Source of the DNA: Bacteroidales bacterium | Lineage (GTDB): Bacteria; Bacteroidota; Bacteroidia; Bacteroidales; Dysgonomonadaceae | DNA: 33,772 nucleotides | Assembly: GCA_012728155.1 (NCBI GenBank) | Contig: JAAYFR010000099.1 | Location: 1-33,772, forward strand | Direction of reading: 5' to 3' | Part shown: positions 1-9,220 of the stretch, one piece after another | Numbering within the stretch: the first letter of the stretch is position 1 | Layout of the letters: the number at the start of each line of letters is the position of its first letter | The notes under the pieces: model-generated | What the model was told of the DNA's origin: nothing | What the model saw: the letters and a program-made list of their open reading frames with translations, nothing else | Databases searched by the model: none | Position numbers and translations under genes: made by a program

Positions 1-2
1 AG

Positions 3-455
3 GTAGGGAAACGCATTCGGGAGACCTACGAAGTAAACCTGTTACAAGATGCCAAAGGACCGAAGCAGGTGCTGGACGCTGATCCGGATACTTATCTGCT
101 GCTACGCGGAAACAAGCGTGAAATTGTCATTACACTCCCCGCCCCCGCCACGATCAACCGGGTGATGCTGCAGGAGGCCATTGCCACCCATAGCGAACGG
201 GTGGAGCAACATGCGGTGGATGCCTGGATCGACCATCAATGGAAAGAGATTGCTACCGCCACCAATATCGGTTATAAACGTATCCTCCGTTTTCAGGAGG
301 TTACTACCCATAAACTCCGTCTGCGGGTATTGGAATCTCGCCTCGACCCGGCTATCAGCCATATATCTGCCCACTATTACCGCAATTGTCCACCGCAATT
401 GTCCCTTATGAGCGATAGGGAGGGTATGGTGATTGGTGTTCCGTTTGATTTTTAA
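3..455 (+). CDS. Alpha-L-fucosidase (GH29), C-terminal fragment truncated by the window start
   Basis: The frame is open from base 3 (VGKRIRETYEVNLLQDAKGPKQVLDADPDTYLLLRGNKREIVITLPAPATINRVMLQEAI...) and stops at 455. This resembles the C-terminal beta-sandwich region of GH29 enzymes, and a second GH29 gene follows. Confidence 0.75.
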   Translation, partial: VGKRIRETYEVNLLQDAKGPKQVLDADPDTYLLLRGNKREIVITLPAPATINRVMLQEAIATHSERVEQHAVDAWIDHQWKEIATATNIGYKRILRFQEVTTHKLRLRVLESRLDPAISHISAHYYRNCPPQLSLMSDREGMVIGVPFDF

Positions 456-456
456 G

Positions 457-464
457 TATATTTG
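457..464 (+). promoter_or_regulatory. Putative Bacteroidetes-type -7 element (TATATTTG) for the downstream GH29 gene
   Basis: TATATTTG matches TAnnTTTG. A TTG at 433-435 lies 21 bp upstream. It sits just after the preceding stop codon and about 30 bp before the ATG at 494. Confidence 0.5.
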
Positions 465-493
465 TATCCGATCAATAACTAAATATATTCATT

Positions 494-1876
494 ATGAAGA
501 GAAGAAAGATAATTCTGGTTGTGCTGTTTCTCACCGTGATCCACACTCATTCACTGTTCTCTCAACAACCTGTATGGAGTGAGACCAAAGAGCAGAAAAC
601 GCAAAGGATGGAGTGGTGGAGACATGACCGGTTTGGGATGTTCATCCACTGGGGTATTTATGCTATGCCGGCAAGGCACGAATGGGTACAACTTTATGAG
701 AAAATTCCGGCTGCCGAATACCGGAAATATTTCGACCGCTTCAATCCCGATCTTTATAATCCCGAAGAATGGGCGGCCAAGGCAAAAAAAGCAGGTATGA
801 AGTATGTGGTACTGACTACCAAACATCACGACGGTTTTTGCCTGTGGGACTCCAAATATACCGATTATAAAGTGACCAATACCCCTTATGGGGAGGACCT
901 TATCAAGCCGTTCGTTGAAGCATTCCGCGCCGAAGGGATCCGTGTTGGTTTCTACTATTCGCTGATTGACTGGCATCATCCACATTTCGCTTTCGACCGG
1001 AACCATCCCCCCGTGCCAACCGGTTCGGAAGAGAGAGAAAAAGAGAATGCAAAGCGGGATATGAATATCTATCGTCAATATATGAAAGATCAGTTGAGGG
1101 AACTATTGACCCAATTTGGTCAGATTGACGAGCTGTTCATGGACTTCTCCTATCCCGGTGAAGGGGGAAAAGGGCACCAGGATTGGGATTCGGAAGGGTT
1201 GGCGAGGCTTGCCCGCGAATTGCAACCCCAGATCATCATCAACAACCGGATGGATTTGGGGCATACCGACTGGGGGTGGGATTTTATCACCCCGGAACAG
1301 TTTATGCCGCAGGAATGGCCTACCGTCGATGGTGAACGGGTGCCATGGGAAACCTGCCAGACTTTCTCCGGTTCATGGGGTTACTATCGTGACCAGTACA
1401 CATGGAAAAGTACCCATCAATTGATTGTGATGCTGATAGAAACTGTGAGCAAGGGAGGGAATTTGCTCCTCAATGTGGGGCCCACCGCACGGGGAGTCTT
1501 TGATGATCGTGCCAATGAGCGTCTGGACGGTATCGGCCAATGGATGCGCTTCCACGATCGCTCGATCTATGGTTGTACGCAAGCACCGGACGAATACACG
1601 GCACCTCAGAACTGTTTAATGACTTATAACCCCGAAACCCACAGGCTCTATATCCATGTATTGGAATGGCCTTTCAAGTCGCTTCACCTGCCGGGAATGA
1701 AAGATAAGATTGAATATGCCCAACTATTGAACGATGCTTCTGAGATAAAATTCCACTCCCGCACCCAGACCGGCAGCCATACGGTAGAGACATCGCGGGA
1801 AAACGACGTTATTCTGACCCTTCCGGTAGAACGGCCCAATACCGACGTGCCGGTAATTGAGTTATTCTTGAAATAA
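494..1876 (+). CDS. Alpha-L-fucosidase, GH29 family, secreted
   Basis: 460 aa with an N-terminal signal peptide. GH29-like motifs include WWRHDRFGMFIHWGIYAMPARHEW, YVVLTTKHHDGFCLWDSKYTDYKV, GFYYSLIDWHHP, DELFMDFSYPG and SKGGNLLLNVGPTARG. Confidence 0.95.
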   Translation: MKRRKIILVVLFLTVIHTHSLFSQQPVWSETKEQKTQRMEWWRHDRFGMFIHWGIYAMPARHEWVQLYEKIPAAEYRKYFDRFNPDLYNPEEWAAKAKKAGMKYVVLTTKHHDGFCLWDSKYTDYKVTNTPYGEDLIKPFVEAFRAEGIRVGFYYSLIDWHHPHFAFDRNHPPVPTGSEEREKENAKRDMNIYRQYMKDQLRELLTQFGQIDELFMDFSYPGEGGKGHQDWDSEGLARLARELQPQIIINNRMDLGHTDWGWDFITPEQFMPQEWPTVDGERVPWETCQTFSGSWGYYRDQYTWKSTHQLIVMLIETVSKGGNLLLNVGPTARGVFDDRANERLDGIGQWMRFHDRSIYGCTQAPDEYTAPQNCLMTYNPETHRLYIHVLEWPFKSLHLPGMKDKIEYAQLLNDASEIKFHSRTQTGSHTVETSRENDVILTLPVERPNTDVPVIELFLK

Positions 1877-1885
1877 TCAAGCAGA

Positions 1886-2305
1886 TCATATCCGGTCGTA
1901 GGGCAACTGTGCCAACATGTCGGAGATCTTGTCCACTGCCTCCTTCATCGGTTTTTCTACCATACTCCTGATGAAGGGGTTCAGGTCGGCTTTGACTGTC
2001 ATCCGGAGGCGGGTATCTTTTTCGGCTTTAGCCACCAGTTGTATCCAGAGGAAAATATCGAAAGGGAGCCCTTCTGATTTGAACTTAACCAATTTGTTCG
2101 GCTCACGCTCTACCACGAGGAAAGATACTGCTCCAACCGGATCCACCTGGAAAGAGACGCTGTCTTGGTCGAATGAGAATTCCTTGATTCGCTCTTCGGG
2201 AATCATATCAGTTACCAGATCAAGTTTTCTCAGATCGGAGAGCACACGAAACACATCGGCATCGTTGTGGAGTATAGTTTTCACTTCACTGGTAATTTCG
2301 GTCAT
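1886..2305 (-). CDS. SRPBCC/START-like domain protein
   Basis: 139 aa (TEITSEVKTILHNDADVFRVLSDLRKLDLVTDMIPEERIKEFSFDQDSVSF...). The pattern resembles polyketide-cyclase/START-like proteins. Its start overlaps the pyrE stop by an ATGA junction. Confidence 0.6.
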   Translation of the reverse strand: MTEITSEVKTILHNDADVFRVLSDLRKLDLVTDMIPEERIKEFSFDQDSVSFQVDPVGAVSFLVVEREPNKLVKFKSEGLPFDIFLWIQLVAKAEKDTRLRMTVKADLNPFIRSMVEKPMKEAVDKISDMLAQLPYDRI

Positions 2306-2964
2306 TTTTTTAATTTTTTCACGGTTTGTCCCCAGTTCTGCGGATCTTTACGCCAATCTTGCAACGTCTGTAATTCCGATTCATCAATATAGTCGGTCGC
2401 CAGTGCTTCGTCCAGGATCGCATCGTAATTACAAAGTGTGGTAAGCTCCACCCGTGCATCATGCATCCGTTTCTGGGCGAGAGGAAATCCATAAGTAAAT
2501 ATGGCCAGCATGCCAAGGACATCCGATCCGTTATTTCGGATGGCTTCCACCGCTTTCAGGCTGCTACCTCCCGTAGAAACCAGGTCTTCCACCACAATCA
2601 CCTTCTGTTTCGGGCGCAGGTCACCTTCGATCATATTTTCCAGGCCGTGGTCTTTTGGTGCCGAACGGACATATACGAAAGGCAATCCAAGTGCATCGGC
2701 CACCAGTACACCGGGTGCAATGGCACCTGTGGCAACTCCTGCCACCGCATCAGCCTGTGGATACTTTTCGAATACCAGGCGGGCGAACTCCACCTTCACA
2801 AAATTACGGATTGTCGGATAAGACATCAGCTTCCGGTTGTCGCAATATATGGGTGATTTCCAACCGGAGGCCCAAGTGAATGGGTTAGAGGGCTGTAATT
2901 TAATGGCTTTAATTCTAAGGAGTTTTTCGGCTGTTAATTTCTGTAGTGGGTTCATATGATTCAT
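2302..2964 (-). CDS. pyrE: Orotate phosphoribosyltransferase
   Basis: 220 aa with FTWASGWKSPIYCDNRKLMSYP, AVAGVATGAIAPGVLVADALGLPFVYVRSAPKDHG and the PRPP-binding motif VIVVEDLVSTGGSS. Confidence 0.95.
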   Translation of the reverse strand: MNHMNPLQKLTAEKLLRIKAIKLQPSNPFTWASGWKSPIYCDNRKLMSYPTIRNFVKVEFARLVFEKYPQADAVAGVATGAIAPGVLVADALGLPFVYVRSAPKDHGLENMIEGDLRPKQKVIVVEDLVSTGGSSLKAVEAIRNNGSDVLGMLAIFTYGFPLAQKRMHDARVELTTLCNYDAILDEALATDYIDESELQTLQDWRKDPQNWGQTVKKLKK

Positions 2965-2996
2965 TTGTTTTTGTCATCTCTTTCGCAGATTAACCA

Positions 2997-3004
2997 CAAA
3001 AGTA
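2997..3004 (-). promoter_or_regulatory. Putative -7 element (TACTTTTG) for pyrE
   Basis: The minus strand reads TACTTTTG about 33 bp upstream of the pyrE ATG. No clear -33 element was found. Confidence 0.4.
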
Positions 3005-3048
3005 CGATTTTTCAAATTTATTTGGTGTTCTTTTTGAAAAAAAAAGGG

Positions 3049-3744
3049 TTAAAAGACCTCGCCGAGGGTGGCAATACTGATTTTCACTCCCTTACATGCT
3101 TGTAGGGCTATTCCACACGCCTCCAGTGTAGATCCTGTAGTAATCACATCATCCACCAGTAACAGATGTTTCTGTTGGAACAGCAGCGGGTCTGTCACTT
3201 TAAAAATATCTTTCACATTCTCCCAGCGCTCCGTCTTGGTCCGTTTTGTTTGAGTGGGGTTATATATAATTCGGACAAGATTATTTGTGGAGAGAGGCAG
3301 GCTGGTAATATCAGAAAGCCCTTTGGCAATTATCTCAGCTTGGTTGTATCCTCTAAATTTCTCTCTTTTGGGATGGAGTGGCACCGGCACGATCAAGTCG
3401 ATCGAGTCAAGGAATTCACTTTCCATCAGATCTTTACCGAACATTCTTCCCAGTAGCAGGCCGATAGCCTGTTTGTGGCGATATTTCAGGTGATGAATCA
3501 AGGGTGGCAGGGTTCCCCCTTTGGCGTAAACAGCATAAGAGGCAATTCGTTCGAAAGGTATTCGGCCGGCCATCAGCTTTTCCAGATCGTTATCCGGCTC
3601 ATTGAAGTTATGGGTCTTGGGTAACTTATAGAGGCATTGCAGGCAGACCCCCTCTTCTCCGGGGAGCAGCTCATTACCGCAAACGACGCATACATTCGGA
3701 TAAAAAAGGTGGATCAATTCACCCCACAACCTATTCCGTTTCAT
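3049..3744 (-). CDS. comF: ComF family phosphoribosyltransferase-like protein
   Basis: CVVCGNELLPGEEGVCLQCLYKLP (Cys cluster), HHLKYRHKQAIGLLLGRMFG, LIVPVPLHPKREKFRGYNQAEIIAKGL and LLLVDDVITTGSTLEAC. Confidence 0.9.
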   Translation of the reverse strand: MKRNRLWGELIHLFYPNVCVVCGNELLPGEEGVCLQCLYKLPKTHNFNEPDNDLEKLMAGRIPFERIASYAVYAKGGTLPPLIHHLKYRHKQAIGLLLGRMFGKDLMESEFLDSIDLIVPVPLHPKREKFRGYNQAEIIAKGLSDITSLPLSTNNLVRIIYNPTQTKRTKTERWENVKDIFKVTDPLLFQQKHLLLVDDVITTGSTLEACGIALQACKGVKISIATLGEVF

Positions 3745-4234
3745 CGAAAGAGTCCTCTATTTTCATTTGCTTCATACAGTGCAATATTTCTTCCATTGAG
3801 AAGCCTTTTCCCAACGCATACCGGATCAATTTTCCCCGTTTTTCGTAGTTTGATGTTCCGGTCACACTTTTCCATTTTTTTTCAAGCAAAGGCTGTAATG
3901 AGTGGCTGAATGAGTTTTCGGACAGCTCCGCGAGTCCCTCTTCAATCAACTCCTGAGGTAGCTGTTTGTACTTCAGGGAGAGTATGATTTTCCTCTTTCC
4001 CCACTGATTGAAGTGGAGTTTGTCATAGATATAACTACGGATAAACCGTTTCTCATCGATATATTTTTCTTTTTTCAGCCGGCTGATGATTTTATCTGTC
4101 AAAGGTTCCGGAACTCCCATTCTTTGTAATTTCCCGGCAATATCAAAGGGAGCACACTCCTTTTGTGAACAGATCCGTGCCATCTTTGCATAGGCTTTCT
4201 CCTCGGTTATGATTTCCCCTTTTCTATCCATCAT
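3731..4234 (-). CDS. recX: RecX family regulatory protein
   Basis: Helical protein with RecX-like repeats (RLKKEKYIDEKRFIRSYIYDKLHFNQWGKRKIILSLKYKQLPQELIEEGL). It overlaps comF and prmC. Confidence 0.8.
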   Translation of the reverse strand: MMDRKGEIITEEKAYAKMARICSQKECAPFDIAGKLQRMGVPEPLTDKIISRLKKEKYIDEKRFIRSYIYDKLHFNQWGKRKIILSLKYKQLPQELIEEGLAELSENSFSHSLQPLLEKKWKSVTGTSNYEKRGKLIRYALGKGFSMEEILHCMKQMKIEDSFDETE

Positions 4235-5075
4235 TTCTTGGTTTTACGGCACGTACCATCCGCTCATTTCCCGAAATATCTCTTCTCAGTTCGATTGAGA
4301 TAAATCCTTTTCCATCAAGCATATCGCATACCTCTTTCCCTTTATTTCTGTTGATTTCGAAATAGACTTCTCCTCCATCATGGAGTGCAGAAAGTGCCAC
4401 TTCGGCAATCCGTTCATAGAAAACCAATGCATGGTCATCGGCTACAAAAAGTGCCTCGTGTGGTTCAAAATCGAGGACATTTATCTCCATGCTACTCTTT
4501 TCCGATTCAGTCACATAAGGGGGGTTGCTCACGATCAGGTCAAAGGTGGAATTATTCTCTACAGGCTGAAAAATATCCCGCACCAAAAAATGAACGCTCA
4601 CCCTATTTAGGAGTGCATTTTCCGAAGCCACCCTTACAGCTCTTTCCGATTTATCCCACGCATGCACATCGGTATGAAGCATTTTTTTCGCCAGTGTGAT
4701 GGCGATAGCGCCGCTACCGGTTCCGATATCCAATATTGAGTGGGGAGATGATCGGTTTTCGGTAAGGATCCACTCCACAAGCTCCTCAGTCTCAGGTCGA
4801 GGAATAAGTACATCTGGTGTAACCTTGAATGGCAATCCGTAAAATTCTGTCTTTTCCACTATATACTGTATCGGTTCTCCTTTTTTCAGCCTATGGAGAA
4901 TATCTTCTATTTTCCTACGCTCCGAACCGGATAAATGATTATTTTTGTCTATCGTTATGCTTGTGTGTAAGTTGCCACATATCTCTTCGAGGATGAGTTG
5001 AGTGAGGATGGATATCTCCGGTTTTGAGTAGATACCCTCCAATTCCTGCAAAATATGTTGCATTGCGTGTTGCAT
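4224..5075 (-). CDS. prmC: Peptide chain release factor N(5)-glutamine methyltransferase
   Basis: GEPIQYIVEKTEFYGLPFKVTPDVLIPRPETEELVEWIL, ILDIGTGSGAIAITLAK and DLIVSNPPYVTESE (NPPY motif). The ORF track extends to 5348, but the family-typical start (MQHAMQHILQELEGIYS) maps to 5075 and avoids the ribD overlap. Confidence 0.9.
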   Translation of the reverse strand: MQHAMQHILQELEGIYSKPEISILTQLILEEICGNLHTSITIDKNNHLSGSERRKIEDILHRLKKGEPIQYIVEKTEFYGLPFKVTPDVLIPRPETEELVEWILTENRSSPHSILDIGTGSGAIAITLAKKMLHTDVHAWDKSERAVRVASENALLNRVSVHFLVRDIFQPVENNSTFDLIVSNPPYVTESEKSSMEINVLDFEPHEALFVADDHALVFYERIAEVALSALHDGGEVYFEINRNKGKEVCDMLDGKGFISIELRRDISGNERMVRAVKPRNDG

Positions 5076-5099
5076 AACGAGTACAAATATAACAAAAAA

Positions 5100-6170
5100 A
5101 TGGAGTTGAATCCGCTGTTTATGGAAAGATGCCTTCAGCTGGCCCGCAAGGGTGAAGGCTTCACAAAACCGAACCCTTTGGTGGGTGCGGTAGTGGTGCA
5201 CAACGGTACCATCATCGGCGAAGGGTTCCACCGCCACTATGGGGGAGCGCATGCGGAGGTGAATGCCATAGCCTCGGTAAGGGAGGGTAGGCTCCTTTCT
5301 GAGTCCACCCTTTATGTATCTCTTGAACCTTGTGTTCATCATGGGCAAACCCCTCCCTGTACGGAATTGATTATTGCTAAAAAAATTCCACGAGTTGTAA
5401 TAGCCACCGGTGATCCCAACCCAAAAGTATCCGGCAAAGGCATTGCGATGATGAGGGAGAGCGGTATTGAGGTAACGGTAGGGATGCTGGAAAAGGAAGC
5501 GCGTGAACTGAACCGGATCTTTTTCGTAAATCAGCTTTATAACAGGCCATTTGTTGTTTTAAAATGGGCTCAGAGCAGTGACAGTTACATGGATTGCTCT
5601 CGCATACCGGGTGATGGGAAGAGTCCGGTTCTTTTATCCAACTCGATAACACAGACCATCGTCCATAAATTCCGCACTCAGGTGCAAGGCATCATGACAG
5701 GCACAAACACCGCTCTTTTGGACAATCCCCGGTTGACAGCCAGGAAATGGTTTGGTGATGACCCCATAAGGGTGGTGATTGACAGGGAAAATAGAATTCC
5801 TGCCGATGCTTTTCTTTTTGATGGAATGGTACCTACCATTGTCTTCACTGCATCTCTCCCCACTCAGAGAACAAAACAGAAGCATGTGAAGCATATCGTT
5901 ATAGACTTTTTGGGAGATACCAATAGAGAAATCTTAACCCGCCTATTCGAAGAGAAAATATACTCTTTGTTGATTGAGGGGGGGGCTCATCTCCTCACCT
6001 CTTTTATTGAGAAAGAGATGTGGGATGAAGCCTATATTGAGATAGGTGAGAAGGCTCTTCACGCAGGGGTGAAAGCTCCGCTCATTCAGGGGGATATGGA
6101 ACTCTTTAAAAACTATCCGGGATCGGTTCAATTCTATTTAAAGAGTAAAATAACTCGAAATTTTCATTAA
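5100..6170 (+). CDS. ribD: Bifunctional diaminohydroxyphosphoribosylaminopyrimidine deaminase / 5-amino-6-(5-phosphoribosylamino)uracil reductase
   Basis: MERCLQLARKGEGFTKPNPLVGAVVVHNGTIIGEG, HAEVNAI and SLEPCVHHGQTPPCTELII (deaminase zinc motifs), followed by a reductase domain. The start is set at the internal ATG at 5100. Confidence 0.93.
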   Translation: MELNPLFMERCLQLARKGEGFTKPNPLVGAVVVHNGTIIGEGFHRHYGGAHAEVNAIASVREGRLLSESTLYVSLEPCVHHGQTPPCTELIIAKKIPRVVIATGDPNPKVSGKGIAMMRESGIEVTVGMLEKEARELNRIFFVNQLYNRPFVVLKWAQSSDSYMDCSRIPGDGKSPVLLSNSITQTIVHKFRTQVQGIMTGTNTALLDNPRLTARKWFGDDPIRVVIDRENRIPADAFLFDGMVPTIVFTASLPTQRTKQKHVKHIVIDFLGDTNREILTRLFEEKIYSLLIEGGAHLLTSFIEKEMWDEAYIEIGEKALHAGVKAPLIQGDMELFKNYPGSVQFYLKSKITRNFH

Positions 6171-6207
6171 ATATTCATTTTAATGTGGTTATAGAGAAAA
6201 ATCTTTC

Positions 6208-6215
6208 TACTTTTG
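6208..6215 (+). promoter_or_regulatory. Putative -7 element (TACTTTTG) upstream of the DUF6242-like lipoprotein
   Basis: TACTTTTG matches TAnnTTTG about 42 bp before the ATG. The -33 element is not clear. Confidence 0.4.
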
Positions 6216-6256
6216 CATATCCTAAATAACTGTGGAGTACAATATTTTTGAAACAA

Positions 6257-7603
6257 ATGATATCTAAATATTTCCTTAGGGCATCACTACTTATTACAAA
6301 CTTATTGTTGTTTTCGTCATGTTTTCGTTCATCTGACGATAATATGGATTACCCTGTTGATCCTCAAATATATGCCATTTCCATATCTTCCAAAGCCGAT
6401 ACCGCCAGCCTTTTACCGGATGTAGCCTTTACGATTGACCAGGTAAATGGAAAATTGTTCAACAGAGAGCCACTTCCCTATGGGTTCCACGTAGACAGTG
6501 TAATGCTCACTCTTAGCAGTTCGAATAGTTATTTCTTATTTAGCAAAGTAGAGCTCACCCTCGAAGCGGACTGCACATATATATGGCTCTCGGATTCAAT
6601 TCCAATTCCCCGATTGAGTAAGATAAAAACCACCGCTCCAGATGGGATAACCTCTAAGGAGTATGATTTCAAGTTGAATATATACCAAGAAGATCCCTAT
6701 ATCCTCACTTGGAAAAAAATAAGTGGAGATTATCTCAATTATCCCGTAGAGAGTCAACCGACCATTCTCTACAAAAACAGGTTTTACACCTATTATCGAT
6801 CGGGGGATGAGATTAAAGCCGTTTCCGCTGCCATCTCCGATAAACCCGTATGGGATTCGGTTATCTTATCCGGTATTCCTCACACTCTTCGTCTCTCATC
6901 GGTTATTACATCGGGAGATCTCATTTATGCCCTCGATGCGGCAACAGGAAATGTTTATTGCTCTTCCGACGGTTCCAGTTGGGCTGCCGTAAAGACAGAC
7001 TACGAAGTGGCAGCGCTCTATGGGGAACTCCCTTTTGCTACGAAAGGTACTATTTTACTGGCGGTAACTGACGGTGAGAAGATCAAGTTTGGCCGTGCAA
7101 ACAATAATTTTTCGGAAATAGTTTTGATGAATGATTTGCCGGTCAATATGCCGACACAAAATTTTTCAGCGATGAAGGTTGAAAGTGCGACCTCCTATGC
7201 CAGCAAATTTCTCTTCTTGGCGGGGGGCGATAGTGCTCACGATCTCTTCAATAATAATATCTGGATGTTGCAGGAAGATGAGGGTGTGATTAAATATATC
7301 ACCTCAAAAATGCCGAGAGAAACTGTTTTAATAGGGAGCAGTCTCTTTTTCTATGACGATAAACCCTATCTGATGACTATGTCAGCCGGAGAAAATAGAT
7401 TGATCTATTCAGAGAATTTTGGTGCAGATTGGATAAAAGCTGGAGAGAACCAATCTTTACCGGATGATTTTGCAGCGAGGAAGCATGCTTCTGTAGTGAC
7501 TGATGCGAATAATAACATATGGATATTCGGTGGAATATCTTCATCCAATGGCCAACTTGTGGATCTCTGGAAAGGGAGGCTCAATAAATTTGGCATCGAT
7601 TGA
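6257..7603 (+). CDS. DUF6242-like lipoprotein with a beta-propeller/kelch-like C-terminal region
   Basis: The N-terminus MISKYFLRASLLITNLLLFSSCFRSSDDN looks like a signal peptide plus lipobox. The C-terminus has propeller-like repeats (KHASVVTDANNNIWIFGGISSSNGQLVDLWKG). The family assignment is from memory. The ORF track starts at a TTG at 6248; the ATG at 6257 is more plausible. Confidence 0.65.
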   Translation: MISKYFLRASLLITNLLLFSSCFRSSDDNMDYPVDPQIYAISISSKADTASLLPDVAFTIDQVNGKLFNREPLPYGFHVDSVMLTLSSSNSYFLFSKVELTLEADCTYIWLSDSIPIPRLSKIKTTAPDGITSKEYDFKLNIYQEDPYILTWKKISGDYLNYPVESQPTILYKNRFYTYYRSGDEIKAVSAAISDKPVWDSVILSGIPHTLRLSSVITSGDLIYALDAATGNVYCSSDGSSWAAVKTDYEVAALYGELPFATKGTILLAVTDGEKIKFGRANNNFSEIVLMNDLPVNMPTQNFSAMKVESATSYASKFLFLAGGDSAHDLFNNNIWMLQEDEGVIKYITSKMPRETVLIGSSLFFYDDKPYLMTMSAGENRLIYSENFGADWIKAGENQSLPDDFAARKHASVVTDANNNIWIFGGISSSNGQLVDLWKGRLNKFGID

Positions 7604-7695
7604 TAAAAGCCATTTTTGGGGTTGCACCGTATTTTGTACTGTACAATTTATCTGCTAAATCTGCGTTAGAGTAGAGACAATAATACTCAAACAGA

Positions 7696-8403
7696 ATGAA
7701 AGCTGAAAGATTTGTCGTTCTCTTATTTGTTGTAATGACGCTCTTTATGTTGATTTCCACTGCAGATGGGCAGGCGCAGGAATATAAGTACGAAATGGGA
7801 GGTGCTGTGGGCAGCTCGTTTTATATGGGCGACGCAAACAGGAGCAGACTTTACCTTCACCCCGGATTGAGTGGGGGGATTCTCTTTCGATACAACCTCA
7901 ATTTTCTCTGGAGCATCAAAACCGGTCTCTCCGTCGCCACTGTTTCAGGAGAAAGTGAAGAGTCGGGCAATTCCTTCCCATTCGGCGGTCGAGCCTCTTT
8001 TCATCGTACGCTGGCAGAGTTGGGCACACAAGTGGAGTTTAATTTTTTCCCTTATAGTGACAGGTATGCATATCTCGGGACTAAAAACTATACTCCTTAT
8101 CTGTGTACAGGGGTGGGTGTCACCTATGCGTCGGGGGAAAAAACCTTTTTTGGTGCAAACATTCCTTTTGGAATAGGGTTTAAGTATAAATTAAAAAACC
8201 GGATGAATATCGGCATTGAGTTTTCGATGCGGAAATTGTTCCGTGATGATTTTGATGTTACTGAGAAAACCACCGGATGGAGTCTGGATAATCCTTTCAG
8301 CATTGAAAGCAGTCTCCTTAAGAACAGGGACTGGTACTCATTTACAATAATTTTCCTGACATGGGAATTTGCTACTCGTGAAGATCCTTGTCGTGGAAAT
8401 TAA
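7696..8403 (+). CDS. DUF6089-like outer-membrane beta-barrel protein
   Basis: Signal peptide followed by a porin-like pattern (YKYEMGGAVGSSFYMGDANRSRLYLHPGLSGGILFRYNLNFLWSIKTGLS... TPYLCTGVGVTYASGEK... GIGFKYKLKNRMNIGIEFSMRKLFRDDFD). It lies immediately upstream of uppS-bamA. Confidence 0.7.
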   Translation: MKAERFVVLLFVVMTLFMLISTADGQAQEYKYEMGGAVGSSFYMGDANRSRLYLHPGLSGGILFRYNLNFLWSIKTGLSVATVSGESEESGNSFPFGGRASFHRTLAELGTQVEFNFFPYSDRYAYLGTKNYTPYLCTGVGVTYASGEKTFFGANIPFGIGFKYKLKNRMNIGIEFSMRKLFRDDFDVTEKTTGWSLDNPFSIESSLLKNRDWYSFTIIFLTWEFATREDPCRGN

Positions 8404-8422
8404 CAATTCAGAGAGAAAGAAG

Positions 8423-9172
8423 ATGCCGTTGCTTGACAAGATAGAGAGAAATCGACTGCCCGCCCATATCGCCATTATTATGGACGGTAACGGTCGATGG
8501 GCGAAAAAGAGAGGGATGGAGCGAAGCGAAGGGCATAAAGAGGGGGTGAATGCAATAAAAAAAGTGGTGGAAGCTGCGTTGAAGGCATCGGTACAGTATC
8601 TGACACTTTACGCTTTCTCCACTGAAAACTGGGGTCGTCCTACTGAAGAGGTGCAGCAATTGATGGATTTGATGATATATGCCATTTCGAGGGAGACTCC
8701 CGATTTAAAAAAGAACGGTGTAAAGATTTGTTGTATCGGAGATATGGATCGCCTCCCGAAATATGCAGCTACTGCAATGGAGGAGTGTATTCAGGAAACC
8801 GCACAGGGAACGGGGCTTACTTTAGTGCTTGCGTTAAGTTATTCCTCAAAATGGGAACTTGTCGCCGCTGCCAGGAAGATAACCGCAGACGTTGTAAAAG
8901 GAGTTTTACAGGAAGGAGATATAAATGAAGAGACTTTTGCCAGTTATCTTACTACCTGCGATATTCCCGATCCCGATCTATTGATACGAACCGGTGGTGA
9001 ACAACGTATAAGTAATTTTTTGCTGTGGCAATTGGCCTATGCGGAATTTTATTTTACCGATACTTTCTGGCCTGATTTTGGTGAGAATGACTTGTATGCA
9101 GCAATCATCGACTATCAGGGGAGGGAGAGGAGATATGGAAAGACCAGTGATCAAATAGAGAGAGTTCAATAA
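8423..9172 (+). CDS. uppS: Isoprenyl transferase (undecaprenyl diphosphate synthase)
   Basis: HIAIIMDGNGRWAKKRGMERSEGHKEG, YLTLYAFSTENWGRP and PDLLIRTGGEQRISNFLLWQLAYAEFYFTDTFWPDF. The start is set at the internal ATG at 8423. Confidence 0.95.
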   Translation: MPLLDKIERNRLPAHIAIIMDGNGRWAKKRGMERSEGHKEGVNAIKKVVEAALKASVQYLTLYAFSTENWGRPTEEVQQLMDLMIYAISRETPDLKKNGVKICCIGDMDRLPKYAATAMEECIQETAQGTGLTLVLALSYSSKWELVAAARKITADVVKGVLQEGDINEETFASYLTTCDIPDPDLLIRTGGEQRISNFLLWQLAYAEFYFTDTFWPDFGENDLYAAIIDYQGRERRYGKTSDQIERVQ

Positions 9173-9220
9173 CAGTTCTCCGCAGAGAACGAGAGAGTTA
9201 TAGAAAAGAAAAATAGCACA

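Noticed and set aside
5076-5099. FMN riboswitch in front of ribD
   Set aside because: The ribD start is only 24 bp from prmC, and no RFN-element sequence was recognised.
4224-5348. Long 374-aa version of PrmC starting at 5348
   Set aside because: The first ~91 residues are antisense to ribD and do not look like PrmC. The family-typical N-terminus starts at 5075.
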